The notes under the pieces are model-generated. The model ran no database searches. It was not told the DNA's origin and was given only the letters and a program-made list of their open reading frames with translations. Both the position numbers and the translations under genes were made by a program. A stretch of 64,000 bases of DNA from Burkholderia mayonis (GTDB lineage Bacteria; Pseudomonadota; Gammaproteobacteria; Burkholderiales; Burkholderiaceae): contig NZ_CP013386.1 in the NCBI RefSeq assembly GCF_001523745.2, positions 1,736,001-1,800,000 on the forward strand, read 5' to 3'. Positions 1 to 8,995 of the stretch are shown piece after piece. Each line of letters starts with the position of its first letter. Position 1 is the first letter of the stretch.

Positions 1-1353
1 CGCATCGTGCGCCGCTATCCGTCGATCCTGCGGCAGATCGGCATCGCGAAGACCGAACCCGGCGACGAGAACAATCAGGACATCTCGTCGCTCGTCGGCA
101 AGGTCGATATCCGCAAGCTCGAGCAATACGCGCAGGACGACGCCGATGCGTACAGCTATTCCGGCGGCCTGTGCCTCGCGAACCAGGGCCTCCTGGAATT
201 CGTCGAAATGTTCAAGGCGCCGATCAAGGTGCTGCACCCGCTCTTGACCGCGACGCAAGAAGGCAACTTCAAGGGCACCGAAGGATTCGGCGCGATCCCG
301 TTCGACGGCATCATCCTCGCGCACTCGAACGAGTCCGAATGGAAGGCGTTTCGCAACAACCGGAACAACGAGGCGCTGCTCGACCGGATCTTCGTCGTCA
401 AGGTGCCGTACTGCCTGCGCGTTTCGGAAGAGATCAAGATCTACGAGAAGCTGATCCGCAACTCGTCGCTCGCCGAGGCTGTGTGCGCGCCCGGCACGCT
501 GAAGATGATGGCGCAGTTCTCGGTGCTCACGCGCCTGCACGAGCCGGAGAATTCAAGCCTTTTCTCGAAGATGCAGGTGTACGACGGCGAGAATCTGAAG
601 GACACCGATCCGAAGGCGAAGTCGTATCAGGAGTATCGCGACTACGCGGGCGTCGACGAAGGGATGACGGGCGTGTCGACGCGCTTCGCGTTCAAGATCA
701 TGTCGCGCGTGTTCAACTTCGATTCGACCGAAGTCGCGGCGAACCCGGTGCACCTGATGTACGTGCTCGAACAGCAGATCGAGCGCGAGCAGTTCCCGCC
801 GGAAACCGAGCAGAAGTATCTGTCGTACGTGAAGGACCTGCTCGCGTCGCGCTATGCGGAGTTCATCGGCAAGGAGATCCAGACCGCGTACCTCGAGTCG
901 TATTCGGAATACGGTCAGAACATCTTCGATCGCTACGTCACGTATGCGGACTTCTGGATCCAGGATCAGGAATTCCGCGATCACGACACGGGCGAGAGCT
1001 TCGACCGCGCCGCGCTCAATGCCGAGCTCGAGAAGATCGAGAAGCCGGCGGGCATCAGCAATCCGAAGGATTTCCGCAACGAGATCGTGAACTTCGTGTT
1101 GCGCGCGCGGGCCGCGAACGGCGGCAAGAATCCGGCGTGGGTCAGCTACGAAAAGCTGCGCGTCGTGATCGAAAAGAAGATGTTCTCGAACACGGAGGAA
1201 TTGTTGCCGGTCATTTCGTTCAACGCGAAGGGCTCGGCGGAGGAACAGCGCAAACACGAAGATTTTGTCAACCGGATGGTCGCGAAGGGCTATACGCCGA
1301 AGCAGGTGCGGCTCCTGTGCGACTGGTATCTGCGCGTGCGCAAGTCGTCATGA
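1..1353 (+). CDS. prkA: PrkA family serine protein kinase (5' partial)
   Basis: The open frame enters from the left edge and ends at TGA 1351-1353, so about 450 C-terminal residues are present of a family that is usually near 640. What is visible is the later part of the AAA-like domain (FKGTEGFGAIPFDGIILAHS, then NNEALLDRIFVVKVPYCLRV) and the C-terminal PrkA kinase domain (around YAGVDEGMTGVSTRFAFKIM). PrkA is a stress- and stationary-phase-associated Ser/Thr kinase or ATPase. The order prkA-yeaH-spoVR, with the next start about 125 bases on, is a well-known conserved operon in proteobacteria. The start codon lies outside the window, so internal GTG or ATG codons near position 7 are not the real start. 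Confidence 0.95.
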   Translation, partial: RIVRRYPSILRQIGIAKTEPGDENNQDISSLVGKVDIRKLEQYAQDDADAYSYSGGLCLANQGLLEFVEMFKAPIKVLHPLLTATQEGNFKGTEGFGAIPFDGIILAHSNESEWKAFRNNRNNEALLDRIFVVKVPYCLRVSEEIKIYEKLIRNSSLAEAVCAPGTLKMMAQFSVLTRLHEPENSSLFSKMQVYDGENLKDTDPKAKSYQEYRDYAGVDEGMTGVSTRFAFKIMSRVFNFDSTEVAANPVHLMYVLEQQIEREQFPPETEQKYLSYVKDLLASRYAEFIGKEIQTAYLESYSEYGQNIFDRYVTYADFWIQDQEFRDHDTGESFDRAALNAELEKIEKPAGISNPKDFRNEIVNFVLRARAANGGKNPAWVSYEKLRVVIEKKMFSNTEELLPVISFNAKGSAEEQRKHEDFVNRMVAKGYTPKQVRLLCDWYLRVRKSS

Positions 1354-1478
1354 CGCGCGCAACGCGACGCCCGCGCGGCCGCGCGCGGGCACCTTGAGAG
1401 ACGCCGCCCGCATCGCGGCAGCCCCGCGTGTGCGCGGCGTGCGTCCCGGCGTATCGACATTCGAGCGGGAGACAGGGC

Positions 1479-2744
1479 GTGCTTCATCAAATCATCGACC
1501 GCAGACTGGCCGGCAAGAACAAGAGCATTGCAAACCGTGAGCGCTTCCTGCGCCGCGTCAAGAACTACATTCGTCGCGCGGTGTCCGACGCGGTGCGCGA
1601 TCGCAGCATCAAGGACATCCAGAGCACGCAGAGCATCACGATTCCCCGCAAGGACATCGCGGAGCCGACGTTCCGGCACGGGCCGGGCGGGCGGCGCGAG
1701 ATCGTGCATCCGGGCAACGCCGACTACGTGCGCGGCGACAAGATCCCGCGTCCGCCGGGCGGCGCCGGAGGCGGCGGCAGCCAGGCGAGCAACGAAGGCG
1801 AAGGTCAGGACGACTTCGTGTTCGAGCTGTCGCGCGAGGAATTCATGCAGTACTTCTTCGACGATCTCGAACTGCCGCGCCTCGTCAAGACCCATCTGCT
1901 GACCGTGCCGAGCTGGAAGAACGTTCGCGCGGGCTGGGCGGCCGAGGGCACGCCGAACAACATCGACGTCGTGCGTTCGCTGCGAAGCGCGCTCGGCCGG
2001 CGCATCGCGCTCGGCTCGCCGCTCGTCAACGAACTGCACGAGCTCGAGGAAAAGCTTGCCGCGCTGAAGGAGGAGCCGGGCGATCATCGCGTCGAGATCG
2101 CGCAGCTCGAGGATGCGATCCATCACCTGAAGGGGCGCATCTGGCGCATTCCGTTCATCGATCCGTTCGACCTGCGCTACGTGAACCGCGTGAAGATGCC
2201 CCAGCCGTCGAGCCAGGCGGTGATGTTCTGCCTGATGGACGTGTCGGGCTCGATGGACGAGCAGCGCAAGGATCTTGCGAAACGCTTCTTCATCCTGCTG
2301 TACCTGTTCCTGAAGCGCAACTACGAGCGGATCGAAGTCGTGTTCATCCGCCATCACACGCGCGCGGAGGAGGTCGACGAGGACACGTTCTTCCATTCGA
2401 CCGAAAGCGGCGGCACGGTCGTGTCGAGCGCGCTCGAGCTGATGCGCAAGGTGATGGACGAGCGCTATTCGCCGACCGAGTGGAACATCTACGGCGCGCA
2501 GGCGTCGGACGGCGACAACTGGACGGACGATTCGCCGAAGTGCCGCAAGATCCTCGACGAGGACATCCTCTCGAAGGTGCGTTACTTCGCATACATCCAG
2601 GTGACGCCCGAAGAGCAGAACCTGTGGCTCGAGTACGCGCAACTGGCGTTGTCGCAACCGCATCTCGCGATGAAAAAAGTGGAGTCGGCGGCTGACATTT
2701 ATCCAGTGTTTCGCGAACTCTTTGAAAAGCACGTGGAAACCTGA
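1479..2744 (+). CDS. yeaH: YeaH / UPF0229 (DUF444) family protein
   Basis: This is the 421-residue middle gene of the prkA-yeaH-spoVR operon. I chose GTG 1479 as start because a purine-rich GAGCGGGAGACAGGG stretch sits just before it and the protein then begins VLHQIIDRRL, the usual family start (E. coli YeaH is close to this length). The frame is open further upstream without a better ribosome site. The N-terminal half is basic and contains a glycine-rich linker near residues 90-105. The C-terminal half has a von Willebrand A-like fold signature, with a MIDAS-type DVSGSMDE motif. The exact molecular role is unknown; it is co-expressed with PrkA in stress responses. Its stop overlaps the next frame by one base (TGATG). 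Confidence 0.9.
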   Translation: MLHQIIDRRLAGKNKSIANRERFLRRVKNYIRRAVSDAVRDRSIKDIQSTQSITIPRKDIAEPTFRHGPGGRREIVHPGNADYVRGDKIPRPPGGAGGGGSQASNEGEGQDDFVFELSREEFMQYFFDDLELPRLVKTHLLTVPSWKNVRAGWAAEGTPNNIDVVRSLRSALGRRIALGSPLVNELHELEEKLAALKEEPGDHRVEIAQLEDAIHHLKGRIWRIPFIDPFDLRYVNRVKMPQPSSQAVMFCLMDVSGSMDEQRKDLAKRFFILLYLFLKRNYERIEVVFIRHHTRAEEVDEDTFFHSTESGGTVVSSALELMRKVMDERYSPTEWNIYGAQASDGDNWTDDSPKCRKILDEDILSKVRYFAYIQVTPEEQNLWLEYAQLALSQPHLAMKKVESAADIYPVFRELFEKHVET

Positions 2745-2905
2745 TGACGACACGCCATCCGCATAACGAAGCGCGCGGCTATGAGCCGCGCCGCAAGAGC
2801 GACGACGCATCGGAACCTGCCGCAAACGAGTGCGGCGCGTCGCCCGACGCGGCGGAGCAGCACCCAGGAGCAGGAGCGCCCGCGAGCGGGCTCAAGGAAG
2901 CGCGT

Positions 2906-4429
2906 ATGAACGTTGCCGACCGCAAACCGCTGCCGTGTCCGTCCGATTGGACCTTCGAGCTGATCGAGGAGTACGACACCCATATCTCGCAGGTCGCGGA
3001 GCAGTACGAGCTCGACATCTATCCGATCCAGCTCGAGCTGATCAGCGCCGAGCAGATGATGGACGCGTACGCGTCGGTCGGCATGCCCGTCAACTACCGT
3101 CACTGGTCGTTCGGCAAGCACTTCCTGTCGACCGAGAAGAGCTACCGTCGCGGGCAGATGGGGCTCGCGTACGAGATCGTCATCAATTCGAACCCCTGCA
3201 TCGCGTATCTGATGGAAGAGAACACGATGACGATGCAGGCGCTCGTCATCGCGCACGCGGCGTACGGGCACAACTCGTTCTTCAAGGGCAACTACCTGTT
3301 CCGCTTGTGGACCGACGCGCATGCGATCATCGACTACCTCGTCTACGCGAAGAACTACGTCGCCGAATGCGAAGAGCGCTACGGGCTCGACCGCGTCGAG
3401 GAACTGCTCGACTCGTGCCATGCGCTGATGAACTACGGCGTCGACCGCTACAAGCGGCCGCAGAAGCCGTCGCTCGCGAAGGAATCGGAGCTGCGGCGCG
3501 AGCGTGAGGCATATCTGCAGTCGCAGGTCAACGAACTGTGGCGCACGTTGCCCGGCAAGAAGCCCGAGCTCGCCGAGGAGCAGGAGGAGCGCTATCCGCC
3601 GGAGCCGCAGGAGAACCTGCTGTACTTCGCGGAGAAGAACGCGCCGTTCCTCGAGCCGTGGGAACGCGAGGTGATCCGGATCGTCCGCAAGATCGGCCAG
3701 TACTTCTATCCGCAGCGGCAGACGCAGGTAATGAACGAAGGCTGGGCGACGTTCTGGCATTACACGCTGCTCAACACGATGTACAACCAGGGCAAGCTCG
3801 CGGACGGCTTCATGATGGAGTTCCTCCATTCGCACAGCAACGTGATCTACCAGCCGCCCGTGACGAAGCCGTACTACAGCGGGATCAATCCATACGCGCT
3901 CGGTTTTTCGATGATGAGCGACATCCGCCGGATCTGCGAGTCGCCGACCGAAGAAGACAGCAAGTGGTTTCCGGAACTCGCCGGCAGCCCGTGGCTGCCG
4001 GCGATGCACTACGCGATGCGCAACTTCAAGGACGAGAGCTTCATCGCGCAGTATCTGTCGCCGCACCTGATCCGCGAGATGCGCTTGTTCTCGGTGCTCG
4101 ACGACGACATGCGCGACGCGCTCGAAGTGTCGGCGATCCACGACGACAGCGGCTACCAGTACGTGCGGCAGGCGTTGTCGCGGCAGTACGACATCCATCA
4201 CCGCGAGCCGAACATCCAGGTGTGGTCCGTCAATACGCGCGGCGACCGCAGTCTCACGCTGCGCCACTTCATGACCGACAACCGCCATCTGTCGAACGAC
4301 AGCGACGAGGTGCTCAAGCACATGGCGCGGCTCTGGCAGTTCGACGTGTTTATCGAAAGCGTCGACGAGACGGGAACGGTCCGCAAGCGCTACGAGTGCC
4401 GCTACGCGGCGCCGGAAATCCGGCTCTGA
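2906..4429 (+). CDS. spoVR: SpoVR family protein
   Basis: SpoVR/YcgB-type protein, last gene of the prkA-yeaH-spoVR operon. The frame is open from ATG 2744, which overlaps the yeaH stop, but ATG 2906 is preferred. It has AAGGAAG nine bases upstream and yields 507 residues starting MNVADRKPLP, close to the roughly 510 residues of E. coli YcgB. The 54 extra residues from 2744 are low-complexity and not family-like. Family hallmarks include HWSFGKHF, EIVINSNPCIAYLMEENTM, the histidine-rich AHAAYGHNSFFKGN, and NEGWATFWHYTLLN. SpoVR is named for a spore-cortex role in Bacillus. In proteobacteria its function is unresolved; co-expression with PrkA suggests a role in stress signalling. Confidence 0.92.
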   Translation: MNVADRKPLPCPSDWTFELIEEYDTHISQVAEQYELDIYPIQLELISAEQMMDAYASVGMPVNYRHWSFGKHFLSTEKSYRRGQMGLAYEIVINSNPCIAYLMEENTMTMQALVIAHAAYGHNSFFKGNYLFRLWTDAHAIIDYLVYAKNYVAECEERYGLDRVEELLDSCHALMNYGVDRYKRPQKPSLAKESELRREREAYLQSQVNELWRTLPGKKPELAEEQEERYPPEPQENLLYFAEKNAPFLEPWEREVIRIVRKIGQYFYPQRQTQVMNEGWATFWHYTLLNTMYNQGKLADGFMMEFLHSHSNVIYQPPVTKPYYSGINPYALGFSMMSDIRRICESPTEEDSKWFPELAGSPWLPAMHYAMRNFKDESFIAQYLSPHLIREMRLFSVLDDDMRDALEVSAIHDDSGYQYVRQALSRQYDIHHREPNIQVWSVNTRGDRSLTLRHFMTDNRHLSNDSDEVLKHMARLWQFDVFIESVDETGTVRKRYECRYAAPEIRL

Positions 4430-4548
4430 CGGCGCGGCGCGCACGCCGCCGCCGCCGCCGTTGACCGACCGCCATTGGCGCCGTTCACGATCCGCCCGCC
4501 GTTGCCGTTTCTGTCGCCGCGGCGCGCGGCCCCCAGTCTTGCACGAAA

Positions 4549-4572
4549 CGCGAGCCATCCGGCTCGCGTTTT
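4549..4572 (+). terminator. Rho-independent terminator after spoVR
   Basis: An 8-bp perfect stem, CGCGAGCC / GGCTCGCG, with a four-base ATCC loop is followed by TTTT. It closes the prkA-yeaH-spoVR operon about 120 bases after the spoVR stop and before the kgtP promoter region. Confidence 0.7.
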
Positions 4573-4650
4573 CGCTGAATGCGCGGGCGACCGGAAATTA
4601 TTTTTTCGACATCCGGGCGATCCCGGGCAGCCAGTTACATTACATTTCGC

Positions 4651-4762
4651 TAGAATCGCGGCCACGCCGAGGTGGAACCGGTATCACCGCGTGCGTCGAA
4701 CAAGAAGGCGGCAGTTCACCACCGCCAGGCCATCCAAGAGAACCTCAAGGAAAAGACCATCC
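4651..4762 (+). promoter_or_regulatory. kgtP promoter (-10 TAGAAT) and structured 5' leader
   Basis: A -10-like TAGAAT lies at 4651-4656 with only a poor -35. The roughly 100-base leader that follows can form two mutually exclusive pairings: GGTGG 4671-4675 with CCACC 4719-4723, or GGCGG 4707-4711 with CCGCC 4722-4726. The second arms overlap, as in switch-like leaders. The leader ends in AAGGAAAAG just before the kgtP ATG. I do not recognise it as a named riboswitch; regulation through this leader is inference from base pairing only. Confidence 0.35.
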
Positions 4763-6067
4763 ATGAATGATCAGACCGCCGTCGCCGCCGTCACGCGGCA
4801 AGACGTCCGGCGCCGCGTACTCGCGATCGTGGGCGCATCGTCGGGCAACCTCGTCGAGTGGTTCGACTTCTACATCTACTCGTTCTGCGCGCTGTACTTC
4901 GCGCCGGCGTTCTTCCCGAGCGGCAACACGACGACGCAACTGCTCAACACGGCTGGCGTGTTCGCGGCGGGCTTCCTGATGCGCCCGATCGGCGGCTGGC
5001 TGTTCGGCCGGATCGCCGACAAGCACGGCCGCCGCGCCGCGATGATGATCTCGGTGCTGATGATGTGCGGCGGCTCGCTCGTGATCGCGGTGCTGCCGAC
5101 CTATGCGCAGATCGGCGCGCTCGCGCCGTTCCTGCTGCTCGTCGCGCGGCTGTTTCAGGGGCTGTCCGTCGGCGGCGAATACGGCACGAGCGCGACCTAC
5201 ATGAGCGAGGTCGCGCTCAAGGGCCGCCGCGGGTTCTTCGCGTCGTTCCAGTACGTGACGCTGATCGGCGGCCAGCTCTGCGCGCTCCTCGTGCTCGTGA
5301 TCTTGCAGCAGACGCTGTCGACCGCCGAACTGAAGGCGTGGGGCTGGCGGATTCCGTTCGTCGTCGGCGCGGCGGCCGCGCTGATCTCGCTGTATCTGCG
5401 GAAGTCGCTCGACGAGACGTCGACGAGCGAATCGCGCAAGGCGAAGGATGCCGGTACGATCCGCGGCGTGTGGCAGCACAAGGGCGCGTTCCTGACGGTG
5501 ATCGGCTTTACCGCCGGCGGCTCGCTGATCTTCTATACGTTCACGACGTACATGCAGAAGTACCTCGTCAACACGGCGGGGATGCACGCGAAGACGGCGA
5601 GCAACGTGATGACGGCGGCGCTCTTCGCCTACATGCTGATGCAGCCGGTGTTCGGCGCGCTGTCGGACAAGATCGGCCGCCGGATGTCGATGATCCTGTT
5701 CGGCACGGGCGCCATGATCGGCACGGTGCCGCTGATGCACGCGCTGGGCGGCGTGACGAGCCCGTATGCGGCGTTCGTCCTCATCGTCGTCGCGCTCGCG
5801 ATCGTCAGCTTCTATACGTCGATCAGCGGTCTCATCAAGGCCGAGATGTTCCCGCCCGAAGTGCGCGCGATGGGCGTCGGCCTGTCATACGCGGTCGCGA
5901 ACGCGATCTTCGGCGGCTCGGCCGAGTACGTCGCGCTGTGGTTCAAGTCGGTCGGCAGCGAGTCGAGTTTCTACTGGTACGTGACCGTGCTGTGCGCGAT
6001 CTCGCTCATCGTGTCGTGGCGGATGCGCGATCCGAGCAAGGAAGGGTATCTGCGCCACGAGCCCTGA
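4763..6067 (+). CDS. kgtP: MFS metabolite:H+ symporter, KgtP-like (2-oxoglutarate/dicarboxylate permease)
   Basis: A 434-residue inner-membrane permease, the length of E. coli KgtP (about 432). ATG 4763 is chosen because AAGGAAAAG precedes it and the protein starts cleanly at [10 protein letters not shown]; the frame is open upstream but without family sequence. Hallmarks of the metabolite:H+ symporter family are [14 protein letters not shown] in helix 1, [14 protein letters not shown] in the helix 2-3 loop, [13 protein letters not shown] in helix 4-5, and the repeat [10 protein letters not shown] in the second half. Twelve membrane segments are expected. Substrate is probably 2-oxoglutarate or a related acid, but related family members carry citrate, proline or shikimate. 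It is a single-gene unit flanked by terminators. Confidence 0.85.
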   Translation: MNDQTAVAAVTRQDVRRRVLAIVGASSGNLVEWFDFYIYSFCALYFAPAFFPSGNTTTQLLNTAGVFAAGFLMRPIGGWLFGRIADKHGRRAAMMISVLMMCGGSLVIAVLPTYAQIGALAPFLLLVARLFQGLSVGGEYGTSATYMSEVALKGRRGFFASFQYVTLIGGQLCALLVLVILQQTLSTAELKAWGWRIPFVVGAAAALISLYLRKSLDETSTSESRKAKDAGTIRGVWQHKGAFLTVIGFTAGGSLIFYTFTTYMQKYLVNTAGMHAKTASNVMTAALFAYMLMQPVFGALSDKIGRRMSMILFGTGAMIGTVPLMHALGGVTSPYAAFVLIVVALAIVSFYTSISGLIKAEMFPPEVRAMGVGLSYAVANAIFGGSAEYVALWFKSVGSESSFYWYVTVLCAISLIVSWRMRDPSKEGYLRHEP

Positions 6068-6172
6068 TCGCGGCTCGGCCGCGCGGCGGGGCCGTCCGGT
6101 TCGGCGCTCGCCGCGCGATTCGATTCGAGCGAGAGCGGCGGCGCGTCGGGGAGCCCGTGCGGCGCGCGTGCA

Positions 6173-6207
6173 AACGGCGTTTCGCATCATCGCGAAGCGC
6201 CGTTTTT
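6173..6207 (+). terminator. Rho-independent terminator after kgtP
   Basis: A 13-bp stem, AACGGCGTTTCGC / GCGAAGCGCCGTT with one G-U pair and a six-base loop, is followed by a run of T. It lies about 105 bases after the kgtP stop. Confidence 0.8.
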
Positions 6208-6319
6208 ACATGTGCGCGTCGTTATTGCCGCAGCCGATAAGCGTAGCGGATTTGCTTCGTTGACCCGTGCGCGCGAGCGCCCCTAGATTCGCTGTCTCGA
6301 CGGAATTCATGGGGTCGTC

Positions 6320-6727
6320 ATGACACGCGCATCGTTTTTCGGCCGACGTTCGCTCGCGGCCTTGCTGGCCGCCGCGCTCGCCGCCGCCTCGGTTTTTGCC
6401 ACGCCCGCGGCCCGCGCCGAAGGGCGCATCCGGATCGCCGAGCAATTCGGCATCGTCTATCTGCTGTTGAACGTCGCGCGTGACCAGCACCTGATCGAGC
6501 AGAATCCGGACGGTGCGGTCGACGCGTATCTGCGCGTGAACCACTCGAAGGCGGGTCGCGCGCTGCTGCTGAATATCGTCAAGGATCCGCAGGTGCAGTT
6601 CAAGATCGCGCCGCAGAACACGTTCGCGCTCGCGCAGTTCATGCATCGCGTCGGCGCGATCCGCAACGAGCCGAAGACCTGGCGCGATTATTTCTTCGAC
6701 GATCCCGCGACCGCGCAGGGCAGTTGA
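6320..6727 (+). pseudogene. NitT/TauT-type ABC substrate-binding protein with a large internal deletion
   Basis: The 135-residue frame joins two ends of a binding protein that is normally about 330 residues. Residues 1-33 are a clear signal peptide ending ATPAARA. Residues 34-61 (EGRIRIAEQFGIVYLLLNVA) are the mature N-terminus of aliphatic-sulfonate/nitrate-type binding proteins. From about residue 62 the sequence jumps to the C-terminal end (DAYLRVNHSK, VQFKIAPQNTFALAQFMHRV, WRDYFFDDP). The middle of the protein, roughly 200 residues including most of the ligand cleft, is missing in frame. The two genes that follow are also broken, so this is read as a decayed operon. The product could still be made and exported but should not bind ligand. 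Confidence 0.8.
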
Positions 6728-6989
6728 TGCGTGTATCGTCGCGTTTCGCGCGGCCGGTCGCACTCGGCGCGTTTCGGCACGAGACGTGCGCCGCGCGGCG
6801 ATGCGATTTATGCGACCGGCATCCGGCATCCGGCATCGAAGCAATGTCAATGCGACATCGGCGTGACATCGACGTGACGTCAATGCGGCGCTCGCGATAT
6901 CGATATCGAAAATGCTTCGTTGTGCGCAGCGCCCACGAGCCTTAATCTGAACCCGTAGTTCGTGTGACACCTCCTTGACTGGGATTCTC

Positions 6990-7017
6990 GCCCGCTTTCG
7001 CAGCGGGCATTTTTTTT
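6990..7017 (+). terminator. Terminator-like hairpin between the binding-protein remnant and the ATPase
   Basis: A perfect 7-bp stem, GCCCGCT / AGCGGGC with a TTCGC loop, is followed by A and eight T. It ends the 6320-6727 transcript. The rest of 6728-7051 shows no coding signal. Confidence 0.8.
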
Positions 7018-7051
7018 GATCGTCCCGGCGGGACTCGATGGAGTGCGGCGC

Positions 7052-7878
7052 ATGGCGGCAGAACCGTCAACCCTGTTTGCGAATCCGGCCGATGCGGCGA
7101 GCGGGCGTGCGGCAAGCTGCTCGCCGTCGATCGCGTGACGCTCGAATACCGCAGCCGCGAGCGCGTTGTGCGCGCGATGCAGCAGGTGAGCTTCGACGTC
7201 TACGGCGCGGATCGCTTCGTGCTGCTGGGGCCGTCCGGCTGCGGCAAGTCGACGTTGCTGAAGGCGATCGCGGGCTTCGTCGCGCCCGTCGAGGGCGCGA
7301 TCACGCTCGCGGGCGAACCGGTGCGCGGCCCGGGCGCCGACCGCATCGTCGTGTTCCAGGAGTTCGATCAATTGCCGCCGTGGAAGACGGTGCTCGAGAA
7401 CGTCGCGTTTCCGCTGCGGGCGGCGAAGAAGCTGCCGCGCGCCGAGGCTGCGGCGCGCGCAGGTTCGGCGCTCGACAAGGTGGGCCTGAGCGCGTTCGCC
7501 GATGCGTATCCGCACACGCTGTCGGGCGGGATGAAGCAGCGCGTCGCGATCGGACGCGCGCTCGCGATGGAGCCGCGCGTGCTGCTGATGGACGAGCCGT
7601 TCGCCGCGCTCGACGCGCTCACGCGCCGGCGGATGCAGCACGAGCTGCTGCGGCTGTGGGACGACGCGCGCTTCACGCTGCTGTTCGTCACGCATTCGAT
7701 CGAAGAGGCGCTCGTGATCGGCAACCGGATTCTGCTGCTGTCTCCTCATCCTGGACGCGTGCGCGCGGAGCTCAACAGCCATCATTTCGCCGAAGGCAGC
7801 GTCGGGCGCGCGGATTTTCAGCGGACGGCGGACCGAATCCATCGGCTGTTGTTCGACGAGCATGGAGCGCACGCATGA
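7052..7878 (+). pseudogene. NitT/TauT-type ABC transporter ATPase, frameshifted near the N-terminus
   Basis: The catalytic body is intact from about 7114 onward. It has Walker A GPSGCGKST, the Q-loop in VVFQEFDQLPPW (family-typical), signature LSGGMKQR, Walker B VLLMDEP and the switch His in THSIEE. The natural start appears to be ATG 7052 (MAAEPSTLFANPADAASGRA), but that frame stops at a TGA near 7136. A single missing base near 7110 (GTGCGGCAAG) would rejoin it to GKLLAVDRVTLEY. Without that repair the first usable start is GTG 7135, giving 247 residues that lack only the first strand, so partial function is not excluded. Neighbours on both sides are disrupted. Confidence 0.75.
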
Positions 7879-8839
7879 GCACGAATACGAGCGCGCGGAT
7901 CGCGCCGCCCGTGCGCGACGAGTATGAGATCGCGCTTGCGCCGACTGCGCCGGCTGGCGCCGTTCCGACGGGCGATCCGTCCGCCGTCGGCGAGCGCGAC
8001 ATCGGCTCCGCACCGCTCGCGCGGCCGTCGGCGTTCGCTCGTCTGCGCGACGCGGGATGGCTGCGCAAGATGCTGATCGCGTTCGTGCTGATCGCCGGAT
8101 GGGAATTCGCCGCGCGCGCGATCGACAACGATCTGCTGCTGCCGACCTTCAGCGCGACCGCGCTTGCCTTCGCGCAGGGCATCGCGAACGGCGAGCTGCC
8201 GGCGAAGATCGCGGTGTCGCTGTCGGTGCTGCTGCGCGGCTATGCGCTCGGCGTTGCTTGTGCGTTCGCGCTGACCACGCTGGCGGTGACGACACGCATC
8301 GGCCGCGATCTGCATGACGATGCTGGCCGCGATGTTCAATCCGCTGCCGTCGATCGCGCTGCTGCCGCTCGCGTTGCTGTGGTTCGGCCTCGACACGGGC
8401 AGCCTGCTGTTCGTGCTCGTGCACGCGGTGCCCTGGCCGCTCCCGCTAAACACGTTCGCGGGCTTTCAGGCGGTGCCCGCGACGCTCAGGATGGTCGGCC
8501 GCAATTGCGGGCTGACGGGCTCGCGTCACGTCGTCTCGATCCTGATTCCGGCCGCGCTGCCGTCGATTCTCGCGGGGGGCGTTCGCGTGGCGCACGCTGA
8601 TCGCGGCCGAGCTCGTGTTCGGCGCGAGCGCGGGCGGCGGCGGGCTCGGCTGGTACATCTTCCAGAATCGCAACGCGCTCGATACGGACCGCGTGTTCGC
8701 GGGGCTCGCCGCGGTGATCGTGATCGGACGGATCGTCGAGCACGGCGTGTTCGACGCGCTCGAACGCGTGAGCGTCAAGCGCTGGGGCGCGCAACATAGC
8801 GCGCCGCGCGCATTTGCTTCGCGCATCCGCGCGCAATAG
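7875..8839 (+). pseudogene. NitT/TauT-type ABC transporter permease with two frameshifts
   Basis: Starts at ATG 7875, overlapping the ATPase stop (ATGA), as expected for a co-translated operon. Three consecutive frames are needed to read the whole permease. Frame one covers the N-terminus to VTTRIGRDL near 8312. Frame two runs from about 8314 (MTMLAAMFNPLPSIALLPLALLWFG) to about 8573. Frame three runs from about 8580 (AFAWRTLIAAELVFGASAGG) to the stop at 8839. The second shift lies in a run of six G at 8574-8579, a typical slippage site. The conserved coupling-loop region is therefore split and no full product is expected. Substrate of the ancestral transporter is unknown; sulfonate, nitrate or a pyrimidine precursor are all possible in this family. 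Confidence 0.85.
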
Positions 8840-8840
8840 C

Positions 8841-8871
8841 AAGAAAACTGCTGAGGTCAGCAGCATTTCTT
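8841..8871 (+). terminator. Terminator-like inverted repeat after the decayed permease
   Basis: CTGCTGA / TCAGCAG with flanking AAGAAA and TTTCTT arms. It lies directly after the last remnant and before the amino-acid transporter genes. The T tract is interrupted, so strength is uncertain. Confidence 0.5.
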
Positions 8872-8995
8872 GGTTCGAAAGCGGTGCATGCACTGATACG
8901 GTGACGGACTCGCGGCGCTTCACGCTGCGTCGCTCATCCGGCCGGACGCGTCGCGCGCCGGCTTCACGACAAAACAAGAGATCAAGAGATCGCCA

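Noticed and set aside
2744..2905. Longer spoVR start overlapping yeaH
   Set aside because: The added 54 residues are low-complexity and ATG 2906 has a good ribosome site and the family-typical length. The overlap ATG remains formally possible.
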